Shown: positions 35,877 to 45,790 of the stretch, piece after piece
Numbering within the stretch: the first letter of the stretch is position 1
Layout of the letters: the number at the start of each line of letters is the position of its first letter
Assembly (NCBI GenBank): GCA_963800275.1
Contig: CAWDAI010000007.1
Location: forward strand, 372,001 to 436,000
DNA from: JAFMJV01 sp963800275
Lineage (GTDB): Bacteria; Chloroflexota; Limnocylindria; Limnocylindrales; CSP1-4
Reading direction: 5' to 3'
Length of the DNA stretch: 64,000 nucleotides
Program-made: the position numbers and the translations under genes
Notes under the pieces: generated by a model
Databases searched by the model: none
What the model saw: only the letters and a program-made list of their open reading frames with translations
Told to the model about the DNA's origin: nothing

Positions 35877-36907
35877 GTGACGACGAACGCGACCGATCGG
35901 CACAGGCCGGCCGTCCGGCGGCCTGACGGACACGCAGCTCCTCGAGATGTACCGGTGGATGCTGCTCACCCGCAGGTACGAGGATCGGGCCCAGGAGCTG
36001 TGGAGCCAGGGGCTCGTGGTCGAGTCGCTCCACGGGAGCCAGGGCCAGGAAGCGATCGGGGTCGGGGTCTGCTTCGCTCTCCGTCCCGAGGACGGTCCTG
36101 ACTCCATCACTGCGTACCCGCGCGGCCTTCCTCGTTCGCGGCGTGCCCGTGCGGCAGTTCCTGGCCGGCATGCTGGGAAAGGCGACCGGGGCCGCGAATG
36201 GCAAGGCGACGGCACACCACATGGGGCGCCGAGGGCGGCATCCTGCTGGGCAGCGCCATCGTCGGTGCGGCCGATCCCGGTCGCCACCGGCGCGGCGCTC
36301 GCCTTCCAGATGCGAGACGAGGACCGCGTCGCCGTCTGCTTCTTCGGCGACGGCTCGGCACAGCGCGGCGACTTCCATGAAGCCCTCAACTTCGCGGGGG
36401 TCATGCAGCTGCCGGTTGTCTATGTCATCGAGAACAACGGGTATGCCGAGTTCACACCGATCGCCAAGCACTTCGCCGGCAACAGCCTGGCCATCCGCGC
36501 CGAAGGGTATGGGTTCGGCGGCGTGACGGTCGACGGTAATGACGTCCTCGCGGTGTACGACGCAGCGGCAGAGGCGCCGAGCGCGCAAGGTCTGGTGGAG
36601 GGCCGACCCTCATCGAGTGCATGACGTACCGCCAGCGTGGCCACTCCTCGAGCCACCCGCCGACCGAAGGGCGCGATCCCGCAGAGGTCGAGAGCTGGCT
36701 GAAGAGCGACCGCTCGACTCGTTCCGGGCCGAGCTTGATCGTCGGGGCCTTGTTGGTGCGGGCGTGCTCGAGGAGATCAGGGAAAGGTCGATCGAGAGAT
36801 CGAAGAAGCCGTGCAGTTCGCCGATCGACAGCCCCTATCCCGATCGTGGCGAGCTGTACCGGGACGTCTATGCGGGGTCCGGACTCGGGGTCGAGGCGGC
36901 GCAATGA
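35877..36907 (+). pseudogene. 2-oxoacid dehydrogenase E1 alpha, multiply frameshifted
   Basis: The start is GTG 35877, three bases after the E2 stop. In successive frames the sequence reads MYRWMLLTRRYEDRAQELW, FLVRGVPVRQFLAGMLGKAT, GAEGGILLGSAIVGAAD, then the thiamine-diphosphate motif CFFGDGSAQRGDFHEALNFA and VVYVIENNGYAEFTP, ECMTYRQRGHSSSHPPTEGR and PYPDRGELYRDVYAGSGLG. This is the pyruvate/acetoin/branched-chain E1 alpha pattern. About seven shifts interrupt it. Its TGA overlaps the E1 beta ATG (ATGA), which indicates that the original genes were translationally coupled. Confidence 0.78.
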
Positions 36908-37882
36908 CGACCATCGCGTACCGGGAGGCCATCCAGCGTGCGCTCCGCGAGGAGATGCGGCGCGATCCGAGCGTCTTCGTGTTCGGTGAAGACGTCGCCG
37001 AGCCGGGTGGCGTCTTCAAGGCCACGCTTGGGCTGCTGGACGAGTTCGGGCCCAAACGTGTCTTCGACACGCCAATCAGCGAGTCGGCCCTGGCCGGGGT
37101 GGCAGTTGGCGCCGCGATGATGGGCATGCGGCCGGTCGTGGAGATCATGTTCGCCGATTTCACGACGATCGCCATGGATGGCATCGTCAACTCCGCGGCC
37201 AAGGTCCGTTTCCTGTCAGCCGGCGAATACACGGCGCCCATGGTCGTGCGCATGTCGTACGGTGCCGGTGCCCGCTGGGGTGCCCAGCACACGCAGTCCG
37301 TCGAGGCGTGGCTGATGAACGTGCCGGGACTGACGATCGTGCAGCCATCGACGCCGTACGACGCTCTGGGTCTGCTCAAGTCCGCGATCCGATCTCCGGA
37401 CCCGGTCATCGTCCTGGAGCATAAGAACCTCTACGGGAAGAAGGAAGATGTTCCCGACGAGGAATTCCTTGTTCCGATCGGGAAGGCGGCGGTCCGACGC
37501 CCGGGATCCGACGTCACCATCGTGGCCACGGGTGCGATGGTCGATCGGGCGCTACGGGCGGCAACGACGCTGGCAGCCGCGGGGACTGAAGCCGAGGTGA
37601 TCGATGTCCGGAGCGTGATGCCGCTCGACGTAGACACCATTGTCGAGTCGGTGCAGCGTACCGGCCGGCTCCTGACTGTCCACGAGGCGCCGGTGTTCGG
37701 GGGCTTTGGCGCAGAGATCGCGGCTGCAGTTGCAGAACCGCGCCTTCGGCTACCTCGATGCTCCCATCGAGCGCCTCGGTGGTGCCTGGTCGCCCATCCC
37801 CTTCGGGGAGGCCCTGATCGACGAGTATCTGCCCAGCGAAGAAGACATCGTTCAGGCGGCCGAACGGACGCTCGCTTCATGA
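36904..37882 (+). CDS. 2-oxoacid dehydrogenase E1 beta (one 3' frameshift)
   Basis: The gene starts at ATG 36904, overlapping the E1 alpha stop. Residues 1-275 are intact: REAIQRALREEMRRDPSVFV, FGEDVAEPGGVFKAT, RVFDTPISESALAGVAVGAA, GARWGAQHTQSVEAWLMNVP and VHEAPVFGGFGAEIAAAV are all conserved in transketolase-like E1 beta chains. Near 37735 the frame shifts. The proper C-terminus (FGYLDAPIERLGGAWSPIPF, then EALIDEY) continues in another frame to TGA 37880-37882. As printed, the protein would have ~45 foreign C-terminal residues and end at 37911. With E1 alpha it binds thiamine diphosphate and decarboxylates the 2-oxoacid. Confidence 0.82.
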
Positions 37883-37968
37883 GGCTGGTCGTCAGGACAC
37901 GGGTTGCCTGAGAACCGTGGCCCAAGTCGACGTTCGCGCGGGCCGGGACGAACGGAGCTGCGGGGAGC

Positions 37969-39542
37969 GTGACATCTAGGGACGCCGTCGTCGGCATCGA
38001 CATCGGGACATACAGCTCGAAGGGTGTGGTCTGTCGGCCCGATGGCTCGATCCTTGCCGAAGCAGGGGTTGACCACGGCGTCTCCATTCCCAGGGCCGGC
38101 CAGATGGAGCACGATGCCGACGCGGTCTGGTGGCGGGACGTTGCGTCAACTCGGCCGGCGTCTCATGGAGTCCGTTCCGGCGGATACCCGCATCGCAGCG
38201 GTCGGCATCAGCGCGATCGGTCCATGCCTCCTCCCGGTCGACCAGCGGGGCAGCCCGCTGCGACCCGCCATCCTGTACGGGGCGGACGTTCGGGCGGCCG
38301 AGCAGACCGCGCGGCTGGAACGCGAGCACGCTGCCGGCATTCGGCGGCTGAGCGGCGCGCGGCTCACGAGCCAGGCGGTCGGCCCAAAGATCATGTGGCT
38401 GCTCGAGCACGAGCCCGATGTCGTCGCGCGGACCGCCCGGTTCATGACGGCGACCGGTATGTGGTCTTCCGGCTCACGGGCGCGTATACGACCGACCATC
38501 ACAACGCCTCCTACTTCGCCCCGTTCTATGACATCCGGCGAAGCGCGCTGGGACCTCCGTTTCGCCGGCGACGGGATCGGAGCGAAACCCTGCCGACCGT
38601 GCTGGACCAACGAGTCGTCGGGCGCGTCAGCCGAAGGCCGCCGCCGCATCACGGGGATCCCTGCGGGCACTCCCGTGATCGGCGGGACGACCGATGGTGC
38701 GGCCGAGGCCGTTGGCGCCGGTGTCATCCAGCCCGGCGACCTGATGCTCTCCTACGGCAGCACGTCTGCGCTCGTGTTCGTCGCCGATCGGTACCGCCCG
38801 CCAGGCCCTGTGGATCACTCGTGGTTCGCCGGCCCGGACGAGTACGTGCTGACACCGCGGCGCTGTCCACCAGCGGCTCGATCACGACTGGTATCGCGAC
38901 CAGTTCGCAAGCGAGTTGCCGCTCGACGGGACCTCGGCGAGCACGGGCTAGGCACACGAGCAGCTGTCGCGGGAGGCCCGAGGCTCCGACGGTCGGCGCG
39001 CAGGGCTGCTGCTGCTGCCCTACTTCAGCGGCGAGCGCAGCCCCTTCAACGATCCGCATTGCTCGAGGGGTCATCGCGGGCTGAGCCTGTCGCATGAGCG
39101 AGGGGACGTGTACCGAGCGATCCTCGAAGCTACCGCCTTCGGCATCCGCCACAACATCGAGGCCATGGTCGGCAGCGGCACGGTGCCGCGACGCGCGGCC
39201 GCCGTCGGCGGCGGCACCGCCAGTCGGCTATGGGTCCAGATCGTCTCGGACGTGACCGGGCTTACCCAGGAACTCCCGGACCGCTCGATCGGGGCCGCCT
39301 ACGGCGACGCCTTCCTGGCCGCGTCCTCGGTGGGGATCCTTGATGATCGCTCTGCCGACCGCTCGTGGATCCGCATCCTCGATCGCGTCGAGCCAGATCC
39401 GCAGCGTGCACAGCAGTATGAGCGCCGCTACGCGCTCTACCGGATCCTCTATGCGAGCACCAAACGGGTCGTGCACGCGCTCGCGCAGGAGGCTGCCTCG
39501 ACGGGCCAAGCTACCACCGAAGGCACCGTAGGCGAGCCCTGA
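37969..39542 (+). pseudogene. FGGY-family carbohydrate kinase, frameshifted
   Basis: GTG 37969 gives AVVGIDIGTYSSKGVVCRPD, the phosphate-1 site of the FGGY/xylulokinase family. Later pieces are ESVPADTRIAAVGISAIGP, PAILYGADVRAAEQT, TGAYTTDHHNASYFAPFYDI, PVIGGTTDGAAEAVGAGV with the catalytic-region Asp, LMLSYGSTSALVFVADRY, LLLLPYFSGERSPFNDP, and an intact C-terminal 145 residues (AAAVGGGTASRLWVQIVSDV). The frame changes at least five times between 38.1 and 39.1 kb. FGGY kinases phosphorylate pentoses, hexuloses or polyols with ATP. It shares the divergent operator with the E2/E1 genes. Confidence 0.78.
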
Positions 39543-39605
39543 CCACTTGTGAGCACCATGTCGTCGGCTCCAATCGTCCTCGTCAGCAATGTGCCGCGAT
39601 GGGGT

Positions 39606-40340
39606 TCACTCTGGATCGATCCCCAGTTGGCGGGCGAGATCGACGAAGTCGGCAGCCACCAGCTGCGCATCGTCGCCCGGTTCCGGATCGGGCGACGCGA
39701 TATCCCACCACTCGGCGGGTCGATACACGAAGGCCGTCTGGAATCCGCCCGCACGCGCGGCTCGGATGTCGTTGTTGTGCGTCGACACCAGCATGATGCG
39801 TCGCGGACTCAGGTCCAGCCAACGGGCGGCCGTCTCGTAGGTGTGTGGATGCGTCTTGTAGACGCCCATCATCTCGCATGAGAAGACGGCGTCCCATGTT
39901 AATCCCGACAGCCGTGAGGCCTCGATCACCAGAGCCGTCGTCAGGATGGTGAAGGGGCACACGAGGAACCGCTTCCGCAGCTGCGGCAGGGCCTCGACCA
40001 CATCCGGCCATGCCCTCATGCGGCGCCACGAGAGCACGAGCTCACGTCGGTCGCCGGCAGAGAAGCCGGTGACTCGGTGTTGCTCCAGCGTGGTCTGCAG
40101 CGTGAGCTCGAGCACGCCGTCCATGTTCAGATCCGCGCTCCCTTCCGGGCCAGGGAGACCGGCGTCTACCATCGCAGTCGAAAGCCGACGCCAGGTCTTG
40201 GTCAGGGCGGGCCAATCCGCGTCGATATGGCGAAGCGCGCCCTGTCGCTCGAAGGCCGCGTGCACGGTGGTATGCCAGTCGAAGACAGTGCCGCCGCTGT
40301 CGAAGACCAACGCAGCAGGTTCATGCTCGTTCGTACTCAC
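39606..40340 (-). CDS. haloacid dehalogenase-like (type II HAD) hydrolase
   Basis: This 244-residue intact HAD-superfamily protein has motif I FDSGGTVFDW with the nucleophilic Asp, motif II FTILTTALVIEASRLSGL with a hydroxyl residue after strand 2, the Lys of motif III in MMGVYKTHPHTYETAARWL, and a motif IV region LVSTHNNDIRAARAGGF followed by TAFVYRP. The layout and length match (S)-2-haloacid dehalogenases. Many such proteins act on phosphorylated sugars instead. It is on the opposite strand to its neighbours, with its start about 100 bases from the iolC start and transcribed away from it. Substrate is unknown. Confidence 0.85.
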   Translation of the reverse strand: MSTNEHEPAALVFDSGGTVFDWHTTVHAAFERQGALRHIDADWPALTKTWRRLSTAMVDAGLPGPEGSADLNMDGVLELTLQTTLEQHRVTGFSAGDRRELVLSWRRMRAWPDVVEALPQLRKRFLVCPFTILTTALVIEASRLSGLTWDAVFSCEMMGVYKTHPHTYETAARWLDLSPRRIMLVSTHNNDIRAARAGGFQTAFVYRPAEWWDIASPDPEPGDDAQLVAADFVDLARQLGIDPE

Positions 40341-40439
40341 GGCATCATGGTGTCACAGTCCGGGCCGTGTGCTCGCCGTGACCCGGCCACCTTGCGCCCC
40401 TCGTCCACGCGCCGCAAGCCAACGACTGCAGGAGGGCTG

Positions 40440-41402
40440 ATGACTGGCTTCGGAACAAGGCCACCGCTCGATGTGTTGACCATCGGCCGTTGCGTCATCG
40501 ACCTGTATCCCGATCGCGATGGCGTCACGCTCGATCGCGTCGAGTCGTTCCATCGCTACCTTGGCGGCAGCCCCACCAACGTGGCCGTCGCCGCGGCCCG
40601 CCTCGGGCACCAGGCGGCCGTTATCACGCGCACCGGGAGCGACCCCTTCGCGGACTTCGTGCATCGAGAGCTGCGACGCCTCGGCGTCCATGACGACTAT
40701 GTAACCGCCGAGGCTGGTGCGAGCACGACACTGGCCTTTTCCGAGCTCTTTCCTCCGGACAGGTTCCCGCTCTACTTCTTCCGAGACCGGGTCTCGCCCG
40801 ACCTGCTCATCGAACCTGTCGACCTTGACCTGACCGCTATCGCTGACGCGCGCGTGTACTGGGCCACGCTTACGGGGCTGTCCAGCGATCCCAGCCGTAG
40901 CGCCCACCACGCCGCCTGGGACGCACGGGGCCGCAAGGACGCCACCGTGCTTGACCTCGACTACCGCCCTGCCTATTGGGACTCGCCAGCCGACGCCAGG
41001 ACCGAGGGTCGCAGAGCGGCCGAGCGTGCGACCGTAGTCGTCGGCAACCTGCAGGAATGTGAGTTGGTGCTCGGTGAGTCCGACCCCGATCGGGCCGCGG
41101 ACGCACTGCTGACGCTCGGGGTGGAGCTCGCACTCGTGAAGATGGGGCCGGCTGGCGTCCTGGCCAAGTCGATGTCGGAGCGGCTCCTGGTCTCGGCCTT
41201 GCCGATCGACGTAGTGAACGGGCTGGGAGCGGGCGATGGCTTCGGGGGCGCGATCTGCCATGGCCTCCTGCGCGGTTCCGACCTCGAAGGCATGCTGCGT
41301 TTCGCGAGCGCGGCGGGAGCCATCGTGGCTTCTCGTCGCGCTTGTTCGACGGCGATGCCGACAGTCGACGAGGTCGCATCCCTGCTCGCGGCGGGTGGGT
41401 GA
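40440..41402 (+). CDS. iolC: 5-dehydro-2-deoxygluconokinase
   Basis: This is an intact 320-residue PfkB/ribokinase-family kinase. IolC features are strong: LTIGRCVIDLYPDRDGVTLD at the start, FHRYLGGSPTNVAVAAARLG, FSELFPPDRFPLYFFRDRVS with APD-like PDLLIEP, and the catalytic DVVNGLGAGDGFGGAICHGL, where GAGD holds the base. It phosphorylates 2-deoxy-5-keto-gluconate from the IolB reaction in myo-inositol breakdown. ATG 40440 has GGAGG four bases upstream. It heads a tightly overlapping four-gene operon (iolC, alpha/beta hydrolase, ROK, Gfo/Idh) with no internal gaps. Confidence 0.9.
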   Translation: MTGFGTRPPLDVLTIGRCVIDLYPDRDGVTLDRVESFHRYLGGSPTNVAVAAARLGHQAAVITRTGSDPFADFVHRELRRLGVHDDYVTAEAGASTTLAFSELFPPDRFPLYFFRDRVSPDLLIEPVDLDLTAIADARVYWATLTGLSSDPSRSAHHAAWDARGRKDATVLDLDYRPAYWDSPADARTEGRRAAERATVVVGNLQECELVLGESDPDRAADALLTLGVELALVKMGPAGVLAKSMSERLLVSALPIDVVNGLGAGDGFGGAICHGLLRGSDLEGMLRFASAAGAIVASRRACSTAMPTVDEVASLLAAGG

Positions 41403-42309
41403 GTTGGTCGAGCGGAACGACTGGCCGGAGGGGGCCAGGCCCCGCCGCACGTCTGGGGCCACGGATCACTGCTGCCAGTCGAACGCAGCCGCCTACGTCG
41501 AGTCAGCGGCCTTCACCCTGCTCGGCGCCGACCGTCCCGGGACCATCGTCGCGTTGCACGGTCTCAGCGGTACGCGTCATCAGCCATGCACGTACCTCGA
41601 CGGGTTCGACGTACCCGAGCTGGGCCTGTTGGCGCCCGATCTGCGAGGTCACGGCGAGACCGACTTCATGGGGCAGGCGGAGGACTTCACGCCGACCCAG
41701 CTCGGCGCGGATGTGGACGCGCTCATCCGCCACCTCAGCCTGGAGACCGGCACCGTGGTCGTGCTGGGCATCTCACTGGGAGCGACCGTCGCGCTCGAGC
41801 TCCTGCGTCGGGCGACGCTTGACATCGTGGGAGCCGTCTTCATCCGTCCGGCGCATGAGGCTAGTCCGGCTCGGCATCTTTGCGTCAACCGGTCGATCGC
41901 GGACCTGCTGAGATCGGACCCTGGAGAGGCGCTCAGCAGGCTCGTCGCCAGCGAGGAGTACTGCCAGGTTGCTGCCATATCCGAGCGCGCCGCCGCCAGC
42001 CTTCGCGACAAGGTCACCGCCGACCGTGCCTACGAGCGCGCCCTCAGGCTGGCCGAAGGTGCGAACTGGACCGCGTTCGCTCCAGACGAACTCTTCGCCA
42101 AAGCGCCCCCCTCCCTGATCGTGGCTGCCCGCGATGACCCGTTGCACCCCTTACCCGTGGCCACTGAGTGGCAGCGCCGAATCGCCGGTTCGGCACTCGC
42201 CGAGCTACCTTCGCGCGACACCGATCCGATCACCTACGCGGCACTTGCCCGCTCGACGGTCCAGGCATTCCTAGGCGGGCTGAGGGCACGAGTGGGAACC
42301 TCGCGATGA
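41395..42309 (+). CDS. alpha/beta hydrolase
   Basis: The protein has about 304 residues. The GTG at 41395 overlaps the iolC stop. TTG 41404 is an alternative. Fold marks are TIVALHGLSGTRHQ (oxyanion strand-loop), LAPDLRGHGETDF, the nucleophile elbow VVLGISLGATVALELL (GxSxG Ser) and the late acid in LIVAARDDPLHP. The expected catalytic His after this Asp is not obvious in LPSRDTDPITY, so activity or the register of the last segment is uncertain. It probably cleaves an ester, lactone or C-C bond in the pathway. It ends in an ATGA overlap with the ROK gene. Confidence 0.82.
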   Translation: MGELVERNDWPEGARPRRTSGATDHCCQSNAAAYVESAAFTLLGADRPGTIVALHGLSGTRHQPCTYLDGFDVPELGLLAPDLRGHGETDFMGQAEDFTPTQLGADVDALIRHLSLETGTVVVLGISLGATVALELLRRATLDIVGAVFIRPAHEASPARHLCVNRSIADLLRSDPGEALSRLVASEEYCQVAAISERAAASLRDKVTADRAYERALRLAEGANWTAFAPDELFAKAPPSLIVAARDDPLHPLPVATEWQRRIAGSALAELPSRDTDPITYAALARSTVQAFLGGLRARVGTSR

Positions 42310-43316
42310 CCCTCTACGTGGGAGTCGATGTCGGTGGCACCAAGTGTGCCGTCACGCTGATCGATGGATCCGGGTCCACGCTGGGACGAACATGGCGCGA
42401 ACACGATGTAGGCCAGGCGGTCGACCTGATCGACGTGGTCGCCGCCGCCATCATGGAACTGCTCACTGCCCATGAGGTGGCCCTCGACCAGGTGGGAGGA
42501 CTGGGCATCGCCGTCGCGGGCCTGGTGGGCAAGGACCGGGCGACGCTCGTTCGAGGGCCCACGCTCGCCGCCGTCGACCTCGACCTGGGACCCCGCCTGA
42601 CCGCCCGGTTGGGACGCCCGGTGATGGTCGCGAATGACGCCAACGCTGCCCTGTTCGGCCACGCTCAGTTGGCGGAGCCGACCGATGAGGCAGCGGTGAG
42701 CGCCTGCGCCGGTGACGGCACCGCAGTCTCCTTGCTGCTGTCACTCGGTACCGGCATCGGTGGCGCGATTATGGTGGGCGACACGCTCGTTCTCGGCCAG
42801 CATGGCTATGCGGCAGAGCTCGGTCACATCCCGGTGGACTTCAGCGACCGGCGGATCTGCTTGTGTGGGGGCACCGGATGCGTCGAGCAGTTCGCCTCCG
42901 GCCGCGGGATCTCGGAGCAGGCGACCCTGGTCCGGCCGCCCGCGGAGTCGCTGGCCCGGCTGAGTGCGCTGGAGGCGACCGAGCCGTACACGGCTCGGCA
43001 TATCGTCGCCATCGCGGCCGCCGGCGATGCCTGGGCCATCGGCCTGCTCGCCCATGGAGGGAAGATGCTCGGGCGCGCAATCACGACACTGTGTGTCGCG
43101 CTCGATCCGACCTCGGTGATCATCGCCGGCAGCTTCGGTTACGCGGCCGGGGAGTGGCTACTGCCCCACGCCGGCGACGAGCTCCGGGCTCGCTGGCCAT
43201 ACGCTCGCGAACGGCCACTGCCGACGTTGGCGAAGGACGAAATCGGGCCTTGGGTGGCTGCCACCGGGGCCGCGCTGCTGGCCAAGGCAGAGCATGACAG
43301 CGGAGGCTCACCATGA
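42306..43316 (+). CDS. ROK-family sugar kinase
   Basis: This 336-residue intact ROK protein has the ATP site YVGVDVGGTKCAVTLID at the N-terminus, VMVANDANAALFGHA with the catalytic Asp, LLLSLGTGIGGAIMVG, GYAAELGHIPVDF and the zinc-binding CLCGGTGCVEQFASGRG. There is no N-terminal DNA-binding domain, so it is a kinase and not a repressor. Such enzymes phosphorylate glucose, fructose, mannose or amino sugars at the expense of ATP. ATGA overlaps on both sides show tight coupling with the hydrolase and Gfo/Idh genes. Confidence 0.92.
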   Translation: MTLYVGVDVGGTKCAVTLIDGSGSTLGRTWREHDVGQAVDLIDVVAAAIMELLTAHEVALDQVGGLGIAVAGLVGKDRATLVRGPTLAAVDLDLGPRLTARLGRPVMVANDANAALFGHAQLAEPTDEAAVSACAGDGTAVSLLLSLGTGIGGAIMVGDTLVLGQHGYAAELGHIPVDFSDRRICLCGGTGCVEQFASGRGISEQATLVRPPAESLARLSALEATEPYTARHIVAIAAAGDAWAIGLLAHGGKMLGRAITTLCVALDPTSVIIAGSFGYAAGEWLLPHAGDELRARWPYARERPLPTLAKDEIGPWVAATGAALLAKAEHDSGGSP

Positions 43317-44383
43317 GTACACGCGACGACCGCATCCGTCTGGGCGTGGTGGGCGCCGGGCGCATCGCCCAGGTCGCACATCTGCCTGCTGCGACCAAGG
43401 CGCAGGGCATCGAGCTAGTCGGCATCAGCGATCCGTCCGAAGAGTTGGCCACGATGGTGTCGGCCCGCTACGGCGTCGCTGGCTACACCGACACCGAGGA
43501 GCTCCTGTCGCTCGATCTCGACGCCGTCGTCATCGCGGTGCCGGACCGGTTCCATCTACCGCTCGGGCTGCAGGCGTTAGACGCGGGCAAGCACGTGCTC
43601 ATGGAGAAGCCTCTGGCCGCATCTGCAGTCGAGGCACAGCGACTCGTCGATCGGGCGCGCCACCGCGGGCTTCGTCTGCAGACCGGCTGCATGAAGCGAC
43701 ACGACCCGGGCATGCAGTTCGCCAAGGCCAGCCTCGCTGGTATCGGCCCGGTGCTCAGCTTGCAGTCCTGGTATCGGGTCATGGGTGCCTCGCGAGCGGG
43801 TATCCAGCGGACGCATTTTCCGGCCCTCGTGGTGGATGCGGCCGTCCGTCAGGCGGAGGACGAGATCAAATCCCATGCGGAGCACTACCGATTGCTTACC
43901 CACGGGGCTCACCTGTTCGATGGGCTGCGGTTCATGGTCGGCGATCTGAGGTGGATCAGCGCGCTGCACGCGAACACCGCCGCCGATCACACGTGGCATG
44001 GCAGTGCCAGCCTGGAACAGGGTGGAGGCCTCGCCTCGTTCGAGATCACGGTCGATGTCCATTCCGGTTGGTCCGAAGGCATGGATATCTACGGCGAGCG
44101 CGGCTGCATCCGGACGCGCTCGCCCTACGTCTTTTCGCGGGTGGGCAGCCGCGTGGAGGTCTACATCGAAGACGACCGCGTGGCCACCGTGCCTAGCTTT
44201 GATGACACGGACCCCTTCAAGCGCCAGCTCGAGTCCTTCGCACGGGCGATCCTAGACGGGCACGAGACCGAACCCATACCGCAGGATGGCGTTGAGGCGC
44301 TGCGTCTCCTCGAGGCGGCCGCCGACAGTGCCGCCCAGGATGGGCTTAGGGTCTTTATCGACCCGCCCGCTGGCCTCGCCTGA
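43313..44383 (+). CDS. Gfo/Idh/MocA-family oxidoreductase
   Basis: This 356-residue intact protein starts in an ATGA overlap with the ROK gene. The Rossmann site is RLGVVGAGRIAQVAHLPAAT. The dinucleotide-fold acidic residue lies in VGISDPSEE. The EKP motif is VLMEKPLAASAVEAQ, and the active-site helix contains HYRLLTHGAHLFDGLRF with the conserved His. It resembles myo-inositol 2-dehydrogenase (IolG)-like enzymes but also other sugar dehydrogenases, so a specific symbol is not justified. It closes the iolC operon, and operator copy 2 follows 25 bases later. Confidence 0.88.
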   Translation: MSTRDDRIRLGVVGAGRIAQVAHLPAATKAQGIELVGISDPSEELATMVSARYGVAGYTDTEELLSLDLDAVVIAVPDRFHLPLGLQALDAGKHVLMEKPLAASAVEAQRLVDRARHRGLRLQTGCMKRHDPGMQFAKASLAGIGPVLSLQSWYRVMGASRAGIQRTHFPALVVDAAVRQAEDEIKSHAEHYRLLTHGAHLFDGLRFMVGDLRWISALHANTAADHTWHGSASLEQGGGLASFEITVDVHSGWSEGMDIYGERGCIRTRSPYVFSRVGSRVEVYIEDDRVATVPSFDDTDPFKRQLESFARAILDGHETEPIPQDGVEALRLLEAAADSAAQDGLRVFIDPPAGLA

Positions 44384-44404
44384 AGCACTGCCTGACGTGC
44401 ACAC

Positions 44405-44431
44405 CCGAAACGTTTCGACTATCGTTTCGTC
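44405..44431. promoter_or_regulatory. tandem LacI-type operator, copy 2
   Basis: CCGAAACGTTTCGACTATCG continues into TTTCGT. GAAACGTTTCG is identical to the other two copies, and the second CG centre again lies 12 bases downstream (44411/12 and 44423/24). It is upstream of the CoA-transferase genes, about 150 bases before the start at 44573. Confidence 0.65.
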
Positions 44432-44572
44432 CACGAAGGGCTGCGCACCAGCAGCTATGCCGCGCATGAGCGGCTGGCCGTGGCCCGCGACGTTCAGGGC
44501 TCCTGGCCACGTCGGAGGCCTAGCCACCGTGCTTCCGGCCAGCCGGCCGCTCTGGCAGAAGGGGAGATCGTG

Positions 44573-45765
44573 ATGCAGGCGCCGCTAGAGGGCATCAAGG
44601 TTCTGGACATCAGCCGTGTGTTGGCCGGACCGTTCTGCTGCATGCTGCTCGGGGACATGGGCGCAGATGTCGTCAAGGTCGAACGAGTGGGGCGCGGAGA
44701 CGACGTGCGTAGTGTCGGCGACAAGGTCGGCGGCGAGAGCCTCTACTACATGATGATGAACCGGAACAAGCGTGGAGTCACGCTCGACTTCCGCAATCCC
44801 AGGGGTATCGAGCTGCTGAAGTCACTGGTGCGCGAAGCTGACGTGCTGGTCGAGAACTTCCGGGCCGGCACCATGGAGAAGATGGGCTGCAGCTACGAAG
44901 TCTTGCACAAGATCAACCCGCGGCTGGTGATGGCCAGCATCTCCGGGTTCGGTCAGGATGGGCCATATCGTGACTACGCCTGCTTTGACATGATCGCGCA
45001 GGCGATGGGCGGGCTCATGGACCTGACAGGGGAGCCTGGCAGACCGCCGGTGACAACGGGCACGTTCCTCGTGGATTACGCGAGCGGCATCTACGCTGCG
45101 TTCGGGATCCTGGGGGCACTGCGCGCCCGCGACACCACGGGCGAGGGTCAGCACGTGGATATAGCCCTGCTGGACACGGCCGTGTCGTTCCTGATCACCG
45201 CCATCCCCGAGTACCTGCTGCTGGGTAAGAAGATGACGCGACGAGGGAATCGCGATCGGTACGCGGCCCCGTCGAATCTGTTCGAGGCTCGTGATGGTCG
45301 CTTCGTCTTCGTGGCCTCGGCGACGGACTCGCTCTTCCCGCGCTTGCTCGAAGTCATCGGGCGAACGGAGGAATCCTGCAGGACCCACGCTTCGCGACCA
45401 ACGAGGCTCGCATGCAGAACGTCGAGGCGAGTGAGGCCATCTTGGCCGAGTGGGTCGGCCAGCGCACAGCCGATGAGGTCGTGGCCCTTGTTCGCGGCGC
45501 AGGTCTCCCTTGTGCGAAGGTGGCGACTATCGATGAGGTCGTCGAGGACCCCCAGGTCAGACACCGCGACATGCTGGTCGAGATCGAACACCCCACGGTC
45601 GGCCAATTCCCCATGCATGGCCTGAATATCCACTACTCACAGTCGCGACAGAGCATCCGTCGTCCGCCACCATTGCTCGGACAGCACAACCAGGAGGTCT
45701 ATGCCGAATGGCTCGGGCTCGATGCCGACGCTGTCGCAGGACTTGCCGGCGACGGCGTCATCTGA
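44573..45765 (+). CDS. CaiB/BaiF-type CoA transferase (one frameshift)
   Basis: This family III CoA transferase moves CoA between carboxylic acids. From ATG 44573 the sequence shows GIKVLDISRVLAGPFCCMLL then GDMGADVVKVE (the family start), MNRNKRGVTLDFRNPRG, the QDGPYRDYACFDMIAQAMGG region with the conserved aspartyl nucleophile (Asp of the F/YD pair), and GEGQHVDIALLDTAV. Near 45372 a one-base shift breaks the frame. The C-terminal third (ILQDPRFATNEARMQN through VRGAGLPCAKVATIDEV) continues in another frame to the stop at 45763-45765. It lies under operator copy 2, directly ahead of a two-subunit family I CoA transferase. Confidence 0.82.
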
Positions 45766-45790
45766 GGATCGGGAAAGAGGCACAACGACC

